DNA from: Sphingosinicella soli
GTDB lineage: Bacteria > Pseudomonadota > Alphaproteobacteria > Sphingomonadales > Sphingomonadaceae
Reading direction: 5' to 3'
NCBI RefSeq assembly: GCF_014199685.1
Contig: NZ_JACHNZ010000033.1
Location: 1-40,037 of the forward strand
DNA length: 40,037 nucleotides
Position 1 is the first letter of the stretch; each line of letters opens with the position of its first letter. Of this stretch, positions 7,698-16,336 are shown piece after piece. The translations under genes were made by a program, and so were the position numbers. A model generated the notes under the pieces. It saw only the letters and a list, made by a program, of their open reading frames with translations, was not told the origin of the DNA and searched no databases.

Positions 7698-9440
7698 ATG
7701 CACGACATCGTCATTCGCGGCGGAACGATCGTTGACGGCAGCGGCGGCGCGCCCTTCTCCGGCGACATCGCGATCGACAACGGCCGCATCAGCGCCGTGG
7801 GCAGCGTGACCGGCGCGGGGCGCGAGGAGATCGACGCGGCGGGCCAAATCGTGACGCCCGGCTTCGTCGACATTCACACGCACTACGACGGGCAGGCGAC
7901 ATGGGATGACGTCATGGCGCCGTCGTCGTGGCACGGGGTAACTACGGTCATCATGGGCAATTGCGGCGTCGGCTTCGCCCCCGCGCGGCCCGACCGGCAC
8001 CAATGGCTGATCGGCCTGATGGAAGGCGTCGAGGACATCCCCGGCACCGCGCTCGCCGAGGGCATGACGTGGAACTGGGAGAGCTTCCCCGAATATCTGG
8101 ACGCGCTGGAGGCGCTGCCGCGCACCATCGACGTCGCCTGCCATGTGCCCCACGGCGCCGTGCGCGCCTATGTGATGGGGGAGCGCGGCGCCGCGAACGC
8201 AGCGCCCACCGCCAACGAAATCGCCGCGATGTCGCGGATCGTGGAGGAAGGCCTGCGCGCCGGGGCGCTCGGCTTCTCGACCTCGCGCACCGTGATTCAC
8301 AAATCGGTGGACGGCGTGCTGGTGCCCGGCACCACCGCGACCGCGCAGGAACTGATCGGCATCGGCCGCGCGATGGGGCGCGTCGGCCACGGCGTCTTTG
8401 AAATGGCGTCCGACCTGATGCCGGAATGGAACGAGTTCGACTGGATGAAAAGCCTGTCGAAGGAAACCGCGATGCCGGTGACCTTCGCCATGCTGCAATC
8501 GCCGCTGAAGGCCATGCACTGGACCGACCAGATGGCCGCGACCAAAGCCGCGAACGATGAAGGCGCCAACATCCGCGCGCAGATTTCGCTGCGCGGCACC
8601 GGGGTGCTGATGGCGTGGCGCGGTACGGTGCATCCGTTCGTGATGCGCCCGTCGTGGCAGGCGATCGCGGCGAAGCCGTGGGCGGAGCAGCTGGCGACGC
8701 TGCGCGATCCCGCGTTCCGCGCGAAACTGCTCGCCGAGGACAATCTGCCGCCGCCGCATCCCGATACGGCGCCGCTGTTCATGCTGGTGACGCAGGGCTG
8801 GACGATGCAGTTCCCGCTCGGCGAGGAGCCGGACTACGAGCCCGCGCCCGAACGCAGCCTCGCCGCGCTGGCGAAGGCGGGCGGAAAGTCCCCCGCAGAG
8901 GTCGCCTATGACGTCATGATGGAGGGAGACGGTACGGGCTTCATCTACCTGCCGATCCTGAATTATGTCGACGGCAACCTCGACTTCGTGAAGGGCCTGC
9001 TGGAGCGCGACGACACCGTCATCTCGCTGTCGGACGGCGGCGCGCACTGCGGCACGATCTGCGACGCGGCCTCCCCCACCTTCCTGCTCACGCACTGGGT
9101 GAAGGGCCGCGCGCGCGGTCGCATCCCGCTCGAACTCGCGATCAAGCGCCAGTGCCGGGACACCGCGCTGCTCTACGGCCTCGCCGATCGCGGCCTGCTC
9201 GCGCCCGGCTATCTCGCGGACGTCAACGTCATCGACCTCGATCGGCTGAAGCTCGGCAAGCCGTGGCTCGCCTTCGATCTTCCGGCCGGGGGCAAGCGGC
9301 TTTTGCAGAAGGCCGACGGCTACACGGCGACGATCAAATCCGGCGCCGTCACCTTCCGCGACGGCGCGGTGCTGGCAGCGCGTCCGGGGCGCGTCGTGCG
9401 CGGGCCGCAGGCTGAACCGTTGCTAATGGCAGCGGAATAA
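7698..9440 (+). CDS. N-acyl-D-amino-acid deacylase-type amidohydrolase
   Basis: A 580-residue amidohydrolase. Family signs: [22 protein letters not shown] at the start, the metal motif DIHTH (His60, His62), GNCGVGFAP with Cys89 (the bridging Cys seen in D-aminoacylases), the region [10 protein letters not shown], and SDGGAHCG with the catalytic Asp late in the protein (about residue 444). Members remove acyl groups from N-acyl-D-amino acids or related compounds; at 580 residues it is longer than the type D-aminoacylases (about 480) and belongs to a broad subgroup of unknown substrate. GGGAGG lies ahead of ATG 7698. It has no signal peptide, so it is cytoplasmic. Confidence 0.85.
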   Translation: MHDIVIRGGTIVDGSGGAPFSGDIAIDNGRISAVGSVTGAGREEIDAAGQIVTPGFVDIHTHYDGQATWDDVMAPSSWHGVTTVIMGNCGVGFAPARPDRHQWLIGLMEGVEDIPGTALAEGMTWNWESFPEYLDALEALPRTIDVACHVPHGAVRAYVMGERGAANAAPTANEIAAMSRIVEEGLRAGALGFSTSRTVIHKSVDGVLVPGTTATAQELIGIGRAMGRVGHGVFEMASDLMPEWNEFDWMKSLSKETAMPVTFAMLQSPLKAMHWTDQMAATKAANDEGANIRAQISLRGTGVLMAWRGTVHPFVMRPSWQAIAAKPWAEQLATLRDPAFRAKLLAEDNLPPPHPDTAPLFMLVTQGWTMQFPLGEEPDYEPAPERSLAALAKAGGKSPAEVAYDVMMEGDGTGFIYLPILNYVDGNLDFVKGLLERDDTVISLSDGGAHCGTICDAASPTFLLTHWVKGRARGRIPLELAIKRQCRDTALLYGLADRGLLAPGYLADVNVIDLDRLKLGKPWLAFDLPAGGKRLLQKADGYTATIKSGAVTFRDGAVLAARPGRVVRGPQAEPLLMAAE

Positions 9441-9485
9441 GCGAAAAGAGCCCTGTATTAGTCGCCTGATACGGAGGTTCATTCG

Positions 9486-10067
9486 ATGCGCAAGTTCCTG
9501 CTCCCGCTGCTCGCCGCACTGACGCTTGCGGCCTGCGGCATCAATACGGTCCCCACCCGCGAGGAGGCCGTGAAGGCCGCGTGGGCGGACGTGGAAAGCC
9601 AGTATCAGCGGCGCGCCGACCTCATCCCGAATCTCGTCGCCACGGTGAAGGGCTTCGCCGCGCAGGAGAGCGAGGTGCTCGAAGCCGTCACGCAGGCGCG
9701 TGCGTCCGCTACGCAGACGACGATCAACGCCGACCAGCTCACCGACCCGGCCGCCGTCGCGCGCTTCCAGGCTGCGCAGGATCAGCTCTCCGGCGCGCTC
9801 TCCCGCCTGCTCGTGACGGTCGAGCGCTACCCGGAGCTGAAATCCAACGAGAATTTTCTCGCGCTGCAATCGCAGCTCGAAGGCACCGAGAACCGCGTCA
9901 CCGTCGCGCGGCGCGACTATAACCAGGCCGTGCAGGCCTATAATACCGAAATCCGGACGTTCCCCAGCCTGATCGCGGCAAAGTTCATTTACGGCGCCGA
10001 ACCGATCGCACCGTTCAAGGCGACCACCGCCGGGGCCGAAACCGCGCCGACCGTCTCTTTCGAATAA
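9486..10067 (+). CDS. lemA: LemA family lipoprotein
   Basis: 193 residues, with a short signal and the lipobox LAAC at Cys17, then the LemA core: W..VESQYQRRADLIPNLVATVKGFAAQE (about 34-60), YPELKSNENFLALQSQLEGTENRVTVARRDYNQAVQAYNTEIRTFPS (about 118-163). LemA proteins are helical bundles at the membrane and usually come with TPM-domain partners; they help membrane and stress homeostasis in ways not well understood. GGAGG precedes ATG 9486. The next gene starts two bases after its stop, so the three-gene cluster is one operon. Confidence 0.9.
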   Translation: MRKFLLPLLAALTLAACGINTVPTREEAVKAAWADVESQYQRRADLIPNLVATVKGFAAQESEVLEAVTQARASATQTTINADQLTDPAAVARFQAAQDQLSGALSRLLVTVERYPELKSNENFLALQSQLEGTENRVTVARRDYNQAVQAYNTEIRTFPSLIAAKFIYGAEPIAPFKATTAGAETAPTVSFE

Positions 10068-10069
10068 GG

Positions 10070-10840
10070 ATGCGCTTGCTGGCGTGCCTCGCCGCGCTGC
10101 TGCTCGCGTTTCCGGCAGCAGCGCAGGACTTCCCCAAGCTCTCGGGGCGCGTCGTCGATGCCGCCGACCTGTTGTCGCCGGCCACCGAGGCCGCGCTCAC
10201 CGAAAAGCTGCAGATGCTGGAAGACACGACGACGCGCCAGCTCGTCGTCGTCACGGTCCCGGACCTCCAGGATTATGACATCGCGGACTACGGCTACCGG
10301 CTCGGCCGCGAATGGGGCATCGGGCAAGGCGAAGAGGACAACGGCGCGCTACTGCTCGTGGCGCCGAGTGAGCGCAAGGTGCGCATCGAGGTCGGCTACG
10401 GCCTCGAAGGCTATCTGACCGACGCGCTTTCCTCCGTAATCATCAACCGCCGGATCGTTCCGCGTTTCCGCGACGGCGACATGGAAGGCGGCGTGATCGC
10501 GGGCGCGGACGCAATCATCGCGCAACTGTCTCTGCCGCCCGAAGAGGCCCGCGCGAACCTGATCGCGGCGAGGGCGCAGCCGGCGGAGGACGCCCGGCAC
10601 GGCTTCGGGCTGGTCCCCGGCATTCTCGTTATCTGGTTCATATTCTGGATGCTGCGCGGCGTGCTTGGCGGAAAACGGCGGCGCGGACGCGGCGGCCCGA
10701 TCGTCATCTGGGGGCCAGGGAGCGGCGGCGGCTGGGGTGGTGGCGGTTGGGGCGGTGGTTCGTCAGGCGGCTTCGGGGGCGGCGGATTTTCGGGCGGCGG
10801 CGGCAGCTTCGGCGGCGGCGGCGCGAGCGGGAGCTGGTGA
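10070..10840 (+). CDS. TPM domain protein with glycine-rich tail (YgcG-like)
   Basis: 256 residues: a signal peptide (MRLLACLAALLLAFPAAAQ), a periplasmic TPM domain (about 25-150: GRVVDAADLLSPATEAALTEKL, TTRQLVVVTVPDLQ, GEEDNGALLLVAPSERKVRIEVGYGLEGYLTD), one membrane helix (LVPGILVIWFIFWMLRGVL, about 182-200) and a Gly/Ser-rich tail of about 45 residues ending in ASGSW. This is the usual build of YgcG/TPM proteins encoded with LemA. Its molecular role is unclear; TPM domains have been linked to phosphatase activity and photosystem assembly in plants. It overlaps the next start (TGATG). Confidence 0.88.
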   Translation: MRLLACLAALLLAFPAAAQDFPKLSGRVVDAADLLSPATEAALTEKLQMLEDTTTRQLVVVTVPDLQDYDIADYGYRLGREWGIGQGEEDNGALLLVAPSERKVRIEVGYGLEGYLTDALSSVIINRRIVPRFRDGDMEGGVIAGADAIIAQLSLPPEEARANLIAARAQPAEDARHGFGLVPGILVIWFIFWMLRGVLGGKRRRGRGGPIVIWGPGSGGGWGGGGWGGGSSGGFGGGGFSGGGGSFGGGGASGSW

Positions 10841-11511
10841 TGCGGCTGACAGACGAAGAACACGCGCGCATCAGTGATGCCATTACGTCAGCGGAACAGA
10901 CGACCTCGGGCGAGATCTTCTGCGTCGTCGCGCGCCGAACCGACGATTACCGCGCCGTGCCCTTCGCCTGGGCTGCCCTCGCCGCGATCGTGCTGGCGCC
11001 GCTCCTGCTCTGGCTGGGCATTCCCGATCCGCGGTGGTTCACCAGCGGCGGCTGGAGCGACGGCGGCCATCCGGAGCCGCAGCGCATTATCGCGCTTTAC
11101 GCCGCGCTCTCCGCGCTGCTCTTCATCCTGACGTTTCTCGTCGTACGCACGCCGCCGGTGCTTCGTTTCCTCACCCCCCGCTCGCTGAAGCGCAGCGCCG
11201 TCCACCGCGCCGCGGTTGAAAGTTTCCTCTCGCACGGCATTCACGTCACGGCGGAGCGCACAGGCGTGCTCATTTTCCTGTCGCTTGAGGATCACGTCGC
11301 TGAAATCGTGGCGGATGGCGGCATTTACGCCAAGGTCGCGCACGATGTGTGGGGCGATGCGCTGGACGCGCTGCTTACCGAAGTGAAAGACGGCAAACTT
11401 GCGGACGGATTCGTCAGCGCGATCGGCATGTGCGGCGCGCTGCTTTCGGCGCACTTCCCGCCCGGCGACCGCAATCCCAACGAACTTCCGGACAAGCTCA
11501 TCGAAATCTAA
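10840..11511 (+). CDS. second TPM domain protein, with membrane helices
   Basis: 223 residues. It starts with [36 protein letters not shown], the first TPM strand and helix, then has two membrane helices (about 45-68 and 92-112), and continues with [35 protein letters not shown], the second half of a TPM fold. The domain is thus split by membrane segments, as in the group of short TPM proteins encoded beside LemA and YgcG. No signal peptide apart from the helices. ATG 10840 shares one base with the stop of the upstream gene, which marks tight translational coupling. Function unknown. Confidence 0.8.
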   Translation: MRLTDEEHARISDAITSAEQTTSGEIFCVVARRTDDYRAVPFAWAALAAIVLAPLLLWLGIPDPRWFTSGGWSDGGHPEPQRIIALYAALSALLFILTFLVVRTPPVLRFLTPRSLKRSAVHRAAVESFLSHGIHVTAERTGVLIFLSLEDHVAEIVADGGIYAKVAHDVWGDALDALLTEVKDGKLADGFVSAIGMCGALLSAHFPPGDRNPNELPDKLIEI

Positions 11512-11525
11512 CCAGGGGACTGAAA

Positions 11526-11948
11526 ATGCTGAATGAATTCAAGGCCTTCATTGCCAAGGGCAATGTGCTCGATCTCGCCGTCGCGGTCATTATCGGCGGG
11601 GCGTTCGGCACCATCGTGACCTCGCTGACGCAGGACGTGATCATGCCGGTGGTGGGCGCGATCTTCGGCGGCCTCGACTTTTCCGCACTGTTCGTTCGCC
11701 TCGGCCCGGTGCCGGAGGGCTATGCCGGTTCGATGACCGACTATGCCGCGCTCAAGGAGGCCGGCGTGGCGATGCTCGGCTACGGCGCCTTCATCACGGC
11801 GGCGATCAATTTCGTGATCCTCGCGTTCATCATCTTCCTGCTCGTGCGCCTGGCGAACAGGCTGATCGTGAAGAAGGAAGAGGCGCCCGCAGGACCGAGC
11901 GAAGAGGTTCTGCTGCTTCGCGACATCCGCGATTCGCTGAAGAAGTAG
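11526..11948 (+). CDS. mscL: large-conductance mechanosensitive channel
   Basis: 140 residues with the MscL hallmarks: [30 protein letters not shown] (first helix, pore-lining), a periplasmic loop (about 50-85) and the second helix [27 protein letters not shown], followed by a charged C-terminal helix with [15 protein letters not shown]. MscL opens under membrane tension and releases solutes during osmotic downshock. AGGGGA is found eight bases before ATG 11526; the gene follows the TPM cluster by 14 nt and may be read with it. Confidence 0.95.
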   Translation: MLNEFKAFIAKGNVLDLAVAVIIGGAFGTIVTSLTQDVIMPVVGAIFGGLDFSALFVRLGPVPEGYAGSMTDYAALKEAGVAMLGYGAFITAAINFVILAFIIFLLVRLANRLIVKKEEAPAGPSEEVLLLRDIRDSLKK

Positions 11949-11966
11949 TCCTCGGCGTCAAAAAGC

Positions 11967-12002
11967 AAAGGGCCGCGCGACAGCCTCGTCGCGCGGCCCT
12001 TT
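11967..12002. terminator. bidirectional terminator between mscL and parB
   Basis: A perfect 15-bp stem, AAAGGGCCGCGCGAC (11967-11981) with its complement at 11988-12002, around a six-base loop. Each arm ends in T residues for one strand and A residues for the other, so it can end transcripts from mscL (plus) and from parB (minus), whose stop is at 12019. Confidence 0.85.
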
Positions 12003-12018
12003 ATGTATCCGGCCTTTG

Positions 12019-12936
12019 TTAGAAGCGCTCGCCCGACAGCCGCTGGCAGAGCATGTCGAGTTGATCGAGATCGCTGTAGAACAGCGTCAGCTTGCCGCCT
12101 TCCCCATCATATTCGAGACGGACGCGAAGACCGAGCTGTTCGGCGAGCTGGACCTCGAGCGATTCGAGATCGGCGCTTCGCGCAGCCACGCGCGGCGGGG
12201 CCTTGGGGCGAGGCGCGCGGGGCTTCTTCGCGCGCGCTTCCACTTCACGCACCGAAAGACCCATCTGCACGACGTCGCGCGCCAGCGCGGACGGATCGGG
12301 CGCGGTGAGCAGCGCACGTGCATGGCCCATGGTCAGCCGCCCGTCGATCAGCAGCTCGCGCACGTCATCGGGAAGATCGAGCAGGCGCACGAGGTTCGCG
12401 ACATGGCTGCGGGATTTGCCGACGATACGGGCGATATCTTCCTGCGTATGGCCGTAGTCGTCGATCAGCCGCTTGTAGCCCTCGGCCTCTTCGATCGCGT
12501 TCAGATCCTGGCGCTGAATGTTCTCGACCAGCGCGACCTCGAACGCCTCCTCGTCGGTCAGGCGGCGGACGAGGACCGGCACATCGTGGAGCTGCGCGGC
12601 CTGCGCCGCGCGCCAGCGGCGCTCGCCCGCGACGATTTCGAAGCGCCCGCCGTCGACAGGACGCACCAGGATCGGCTGCAAAAGCCCCTGCCGCTTCACC
12701 GAGGCAATCAGCTCCGCCTGCGCGGTTTCATCGAAGCGGCGGCGCGGCTGTTTCGGGTTGGGCGAAATCATCGCCATCGGAAGCATCTGCGCGCCCATGC
12801 TGGAGCCCGCATCACCAGCGGGCACCGGCGGTGCGGCGCCGCTATCGCTGTACGGCGGCGCGACCGTGCTTCCCATTTCCTCGAGCAGTGCAGACAGGCC
12901 GCGACCGAGACCGGAGGGGCGCTTAGGCAGAGACAT
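12019..12936 (-). CDS. parB: chromosome partitioning protein ParB
   Basis: 305 residues. Landmarks: N-terminal GLGRGLSALLEE (ParA-stimulating segment), ISPNPKQPRRRFDE, the CTP-binding motif GERRWRA (104-110), ENIQRQDLNAIEEAEGY, the helix-turn-helix HTQEDIARIVGKSRSHVANLVRLLDLP that reads parS (about 163-190), and a C-terminal dimer domain. ParB loads at parS, binds CTP, slides along DNA and guides origin segregation with ParA. Three parS sites are found upstream in this window. It follows parA by 37 nt. Confidence 0.96.
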   Translation of the reverse strand: MSLPKRPSGLGRGLSALLEEMGSTVAPPYSDSGAAPPVPAGDAGSSMGAQMLPMAMISPNPKQPRRRFDETAQAELIASVKRQGLLQPILVRPVDGGRFEIVAGERRWRAAQAAQLHDVPVLVRRLTDEEAFEVALVENIQRQDLNAIEEAEGYKRLIDDYGHTQEDIARIVGKSRSHVANLVRLLDLPDDVRELLIDGRLTMGHARALLTAPDPSALARDVVQMGLSVREVEARAKKPRAPRPKAPPRVAARSADLESLEVQLAEQLGLRVRLEYDGEGGKLTLFYSDLDQLDMLCQRLSGERF

Positions 12937-12973
12937 AGGCTAACGCTTTCAAGGATCAGGCGCTTTCGAAGGA

Positions 12974-13756
12974 TCAGGCGGCGCGGGCGTGCGGTTCGGT
13001 GCGTCCCAGAAGCTCCCGGGACAGGTCGATATAGGCTTCCGACCCCGCGCAGCGGTGATCGTAGACCAGCGCTGGCAGCCCGTGGCTTGGCGCTTCGGAA
13101 AGGCGGACGTTGCGCGGAATGATCGTTTCAAACACGATCTTGCCGAGCACGGCGCGCACGTCTGCCGCGACCTGCTCCGACAAACGGTTGCGTTTGTCGT
13201 ACATCGTCAGCACGACGCCGACGATGTTGAGGCGCTGGTTGTAGCTCGCGCGCACGCGCTCCACTGTATTCAAAAGCTGGCTGAGGCCTTCGAGCGCGAA
13301 GAACTCGCACTGCAGCGGCACGAGCAGCGAGTGCGCAGCAACCATCGCGTTCATCGTGAGAATGCCGAGCGACGGCGGGCAATCGATGATGATGTAATCG
13401 TAAGCTTGCATCGCCGGTGCCTGCAGGGCGCTGTCCAGCCGGTGGATCCGCCCTTCCATTTCAACAAGCTCGACTTCAGCGCCCGACAGATCGACCGTCG
13501 AGGCGATCAGCGACAGGCGCGGGATCGCGGTCGGAACCACGGCATCCGCCGCGCTGCACGCACCGATGAGAACATCATAGCTCGTGCGGACGCGCGCACT
13601 TTGATCGACACCGACGCCGGTCGAGCTGTTGCCCTGCGGATCGAGATCCACGATCAGTACGCGCCGCCCCGTTGCGGCGATCGCCGTGGCCACGTTGATA
13701 GCGGTCGTGGTTTTGCCCACCCCGCCCTTCTGATTTGCCACTGCAATTCTGATCAC
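12974..13756 (-). CDS. parA: chromosome partitioning ATPase ParA
   Basis: 260 residues with the deviant Walker A KGGVGKTTTAIN (10-21), Walker A' DLDPQGNSSTGVG, and Walker B IIDCPPSLGILTMNAM. A Soj/ParA ATPase that binds the nucleoid and drives the ParB-bound origin region along it. Its ATG overlaps the end of rsmG by four bases. The C-terminal tail (LSRELLGRTEPHARAA) is short, and no N-terminal DNA-binding domain is present, which is the chromosomal rather than the plasmid P1 type. Confidence 0.96.
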   Translation of the reverse strand: MIRIAVANQKGGVGKTTTAINVATAIAATGRRVLIVDLDPQGNSSTGVGVDQSARVRTSYDVLIGACSAADAVVPTAIPRLSLIASTVDLSGAEVELVEMEGRIHRLDSALQAPAMQAYDYIIIDCPPSLGILTMNAMVAAHSLLVPLQCEFFALEGLSQLLNTVERVRASYNQRLNIVGVVLTMYDKRNRLSEQVAADVRAVLGKIVFETIIPRNVRLSEAPSHGLPALVYDHRCAGSEAYIDLSRELLGRTEPHARAA

Positions 13757-14409
13757 CGACGTCTCCGTACGTTTCCCGCCCGCACGATCCGCCCTCGCGG
13801 ATCGGTGAGGCTGGGTATCAACTCATGCTCGAAAACGAAGCGGCGGCGCGCATCGCCCATCTCGTCCTCGACTGCGGAGCCTTTCAGCAGCAGCCATGTG
13901 CAGGACTTTGCCGCATAGGGTTCGCCCCAGTCAAACAGCTTCGCGAGCGGTGCGCACGCGCGCGCCGTTATGTAATCGAACTTTACGGAGCCGAGCGATT
14001 CCACGCGTTGATTCAACACGTTGACATTTTGCCCCAATCCGAGCGCATCGCGCACGGCTTCAAGAAAAACGGTCTTCTTGCGGATCGAATCGACGAGCGT
14101 AACCGAATCACCCGTCATCAGAGCGATCACCATGCCGGGAAAGCCGGCGCCGCTGCCGATATCGAGCCACGTCGGGCGGTGCGCCGCCCCTTCGCGCGCG
14201 GCAAGACGGAGCAATTGCGCCGAATCCGCGAAATGCCGCGACCAGATATGCGGCAGCGTGGCCGGTCCGACGAGGTTGAACTTGGCCTGCCACTCTTCGA
14301 GGAGCGCGGCGTAGAGATCGAGCTTCGCCAATGTTTCACGTGAAACATTGAACGTCGCCACGAACCAGTCGCGCGCCTCCTCAGCGCGCTCAGGCGGCGC
14401 GTTTGACAT
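13753..14409 (-). CDS. rsmG: 16S rRNA (guanine-527-N7)-methyltransferase
   Basis: 218 residues. RsmG (GidB) methylates G527 of 16S rRNA; its loss gives low-level streptomycin resistance in other bacteria. The S-adenosylmethionine site DIGSGAGFPGMVIAL lies at about 83-97, followed by VDSIRKKTVFLEAV. ATG 14409 was chosen because it gives the usual length and a 20-nt overlap with the end of mnmG. The residues NVSRET (21-26) are written by a parS palindrome embedded in the coding sequence (14332-14347). Confidence 0.93.
   Translation of the reverse strand: MSNAPPERAEEARDWFVATFNVSRETLAKLDLYAALLEEWQAKFNLVGPATLPHIWSRHFADSAQLLRLAAREGAAHRPTWLDIGSGAGFPGMVIALMTGDSVTLVDSIRKKTVFLEAVRDALGLGQNVNVLNQRVESLGSVKFDYITARACAPLAKLFDWGEPYAAKSCTWLLLKGSAVEDEMGDARRRFVFEHELIPSLTDPRGRIVRAGNVRRRR
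14332..14347. promoter_or_regulatory. parS: parS site 1 (inside rsmG)
   Basis: TGTTTCACGTGAAACA, a perfect palindrome identical to the classic alphaproteobacterial parS sequence; flanking A/T bases extend the symmetry to 20 bp (14330-14349). It lies within the rsmG coding sequence, about 1.4 kb upstream of the parB start and 9.6 kb from the likely oriC. Confidence 0.93.
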
Positions 14410-16237
14410 GGCGGAGGAGCGCGCTGAGGGCTGCGGGCGTAACGCCGACGACGCGTGCTGCGGCGCCAAGACTGTCTGGTCGGGCTCGATTCAGTCGGTC
14501 GATCATTTCGTTCGAAAGCCCGCCGATCGCCGAATAGTCAAGATCGCCCGGCAGGCGCAGCGCCTCGTCGCGGCGAAAGGCGTCGATCTCTTTGGACTGC
14601 CGTTCCAGGTACACCGCGTAGCGCGCATCGGTGTGCAACTGTTCGGCATGGTCCGGCGCGATGTCGGCAAGGGCGGGCCAGGCCGCCTTGGCCGACTCCC
14701 AATTCACCTCAGGAAACCGCAGCCATTCGAACGCAGTGCGCGCGACGCCGTCCTGTCTGACCAGGAGTCCCTGCTTCAGTAGCGAGGCCGGTGACGCGCG
14801 TGCCTCATCGAGCAGCGCCCTTCCTTTCGCCAGCGCCTCCGCCCTGTCCCGGTAAAGTTGAGCGCGCTCGCCGCTCAGCAGGCCGAGGGAGATCGCCTTC
14901 TCGGAAATACGCTGATCCGCATTGTCCGCGCGTAGGTGAAGCCGATACTCGGCCCGCGAGGTGAACATCCGATAGGGCTCGGTCACACCCTGCGTTACCA
15001 GATCGTCGATCATCACGCCGATATAGGATTCTGCGCGATCGAATGTAGCCGCCTCCCGGCCGAGCGCGCAGTGGGCCGCGTTCAGGCCCGCAGCCAGTCC
15101 CTGCCCCGCCGCCTCTTCATAGCCGGTTGTACCGTTGATCTGCCCGGCGAAAAACAGCGCGGGGATTGCCAGCAACTCCAGCGTGGGCGCCAATGCGCGC
15201 GGGTCGATATAGTCGTATTCGATGGCGTAGCCCGGCCGTGCGATCTCGACGTGTTCCAGGCCGGGAAGCGTGCGGAGGAACGCCGTCTGCACGTCCACGG
15301 GCAGCGACGTGGAAAGGCCGTTCGGATAGATCAGCGGATCGTCGAGACCTTCGGGCTCGAGAAACACCTGATGCCCCTCGCGGTCGCCGAAGCGCATGAC
15401 CTTGTCTTCGATGGATGGGCAGTAGCGCGGGCCGGAGCCTTCGATGCGTCCGCTGTACACGGCGCTGCGATGAACATTCTCGCGTATGACATCATGAGTG
15501 GCGGCGTTTGTGCGCGTAATGCCGCAACTCACCTGCGGGTTCATGACGTTTCGCGTCGTCGCCGCAAAGAACGAGGGGCTGTCGTCCCCTTCCTGCCAAT
15601 CGACGCGAGACCAGTCGATCGACCGCCCGTCGAGCCGTGCGGGCGTGCCGGTTTTGAGGCGCGCCATCGGCAGGCCAAGACCGCGCAAGCGCGTTGAAAG
15701 GCCGATCGACGATGACTCGCCAACGCGTCCGCCCGAGGCGACATCATCACCAACGTGTATCACGCCGCCGAGAAACGTCCCGCTCGCGAGTACGATTGCA
15801 CGCGCGCGGAGAACCGTACCGTCTGACAGGATAACACCGGCTGCCCGCCCGCCTTCGATAACGATGTCTTCAACGCGGCCGTCCGCAACCGCAAGACCGT
15901 GCTGCTCATCAATCGCGCGCTGCATTGCCTTACGATAAAGTTTGCGATCAGCTTGGACGCGTGGGCCCTGGACCGCTGGGCCCTTCCGGCGATTCAGCAG
16001 GCGATACTGAATCGCGGCGGCGTCAGCAGCTTCGGACATCAGACCGCCGAGCGCGTCGATCTCGCGAACGATATGACCCTTGCCCAGTCCGCCGATCGCC
16101 GGATTGCATGACATGACACCGATCGTTTCCCGTCCCGGTGTCACGAGCAAAGTGCGCGCGCCTACCCTCGCTGCAGCGGCCGCGGCCTCGCAACCGGCGT
16201 GCCCGGCCCCGATGACGATGACGTCGAATCGTTCCAT
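14390..16237 (-). CDS. mnmG: tRNA uridine-34 carboxymethylaminomethyl modification enzyme MnmG
   Basis: 615 residues from ATG 16237 (MERFDVIVIGAGHAG), which is the usual start and has the FAD-binding GxGxxG at once. MnmG (GidA) works with MnmE to modify U34 of several tRNAs. Family signs: GCEAA, SCNPAIGGLGKGHIVREIDALGG, LKTGTPARLDGRSIDWS, RPGYAIEYDYIDP, GQINGTTGYEEAA and the C-terminal GLSNEMIDRLNRARPDSLGAAARVVGVTPAALSALL. The frame is open further upstream to a TTG at 16297 that would add 20 residues beginning MFHVKH, which are only the reading of a parS site; I do not accept that start. Confidence 0.95.
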   Translation of the reverse strand: MERFDVIVIGAGHAGCEAAAAAARVGARTLLVTPGRETIGVMSCNPAIGGLGKGHIVREIDALGGLMSEAADAAAIQYRLLNRRKGPAVQGPRVQADRKLYRKAMQRAIDEQHGLAVADGRVEDIVIEGGRAAGVILSDGTVLRARAIVLASGTFLGGVIHVGDDVASGGRVGESSSIGLSTRLRGLGLPMARLKTGTPARLDGRSIDWSRVDWQEGDDSPSFFAATTRNVMNPQVSCGITRTNAATHDVIRENVHRSAVYSGRIEGSGPRYCPSIEDKVMRFGDREGHQVFLEPEGLDDPLIYPNGLSTSLPVDVQTAFLRTLPGLEHVEIARPGYAIEYDYIDPRALAPTLELLAIPALFFAGQINGTTGYEEAAGQGLAAGLNAAHCALGREAATFDRAESYIGVMIDDLVTQGVTEPYRMFTSRAEYRLHLRADNADQRISEKAISLGLLSGERAQLYRDRAEALAKGRALLDEARASPASLLKQGLLVRQDGVARTAFEWLRFPEVNWESAKAAWPALADIAPDHAEQLHTDARYAVYLERQSKEIDAFRRDEALRLPGDLDYSAIGGLSNEMIDRLNRARPDSLGAAARVVGVTPAALSALLRHVKRAA

Positions 16238-16280
16238 GATGCCTGAGGAACTATCCCAATCGCCCGTCGGTGTCGACGCG

Positions 16281-16296
16281 TGTTTCACGTGAAACA
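16281..16296. promoter_or_regulatory. parS: parS site 2 (upstream of mnmG)
   Basis: TGTTTCACGTGAAACA, the same perfect palindrome as site 1, 44 bases before the mnmG ATG. It lies in the mnmE-mnmG gap, so it is non-coding if ATG 16237 is the real start. Bound ParB could influence mnmG expression. Confidence 0.93.
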
Positions 16297-16320
16297 ATTG
16301 TGGTCAGAACCCTGCTCCGA

Positions 16321-16336
16321 TGTTTCACGTGGAACA
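16321..16336. promoter_or_regulatory. parS: parS site 3 (next to the mnmE stop)
   Basis: TGTTTCACGTGGAACA; read on the minus strand it is TGTTCCACGTGAAACA, the Bacillus-type consensus. It differs at one base from the perfect palindrome of sites 1 and 2 and abuts the mnmE stop codon. With site 2, 24 bases away, it forms a tight parS pair. Confidence 0.9.

Noticed and set aside
16238-16297. A longer MnmG N-terminus starting MFHVKH
   Set aside because: Those residues are only the reading of a parS palindrome; the family start is the ATG at 16237.
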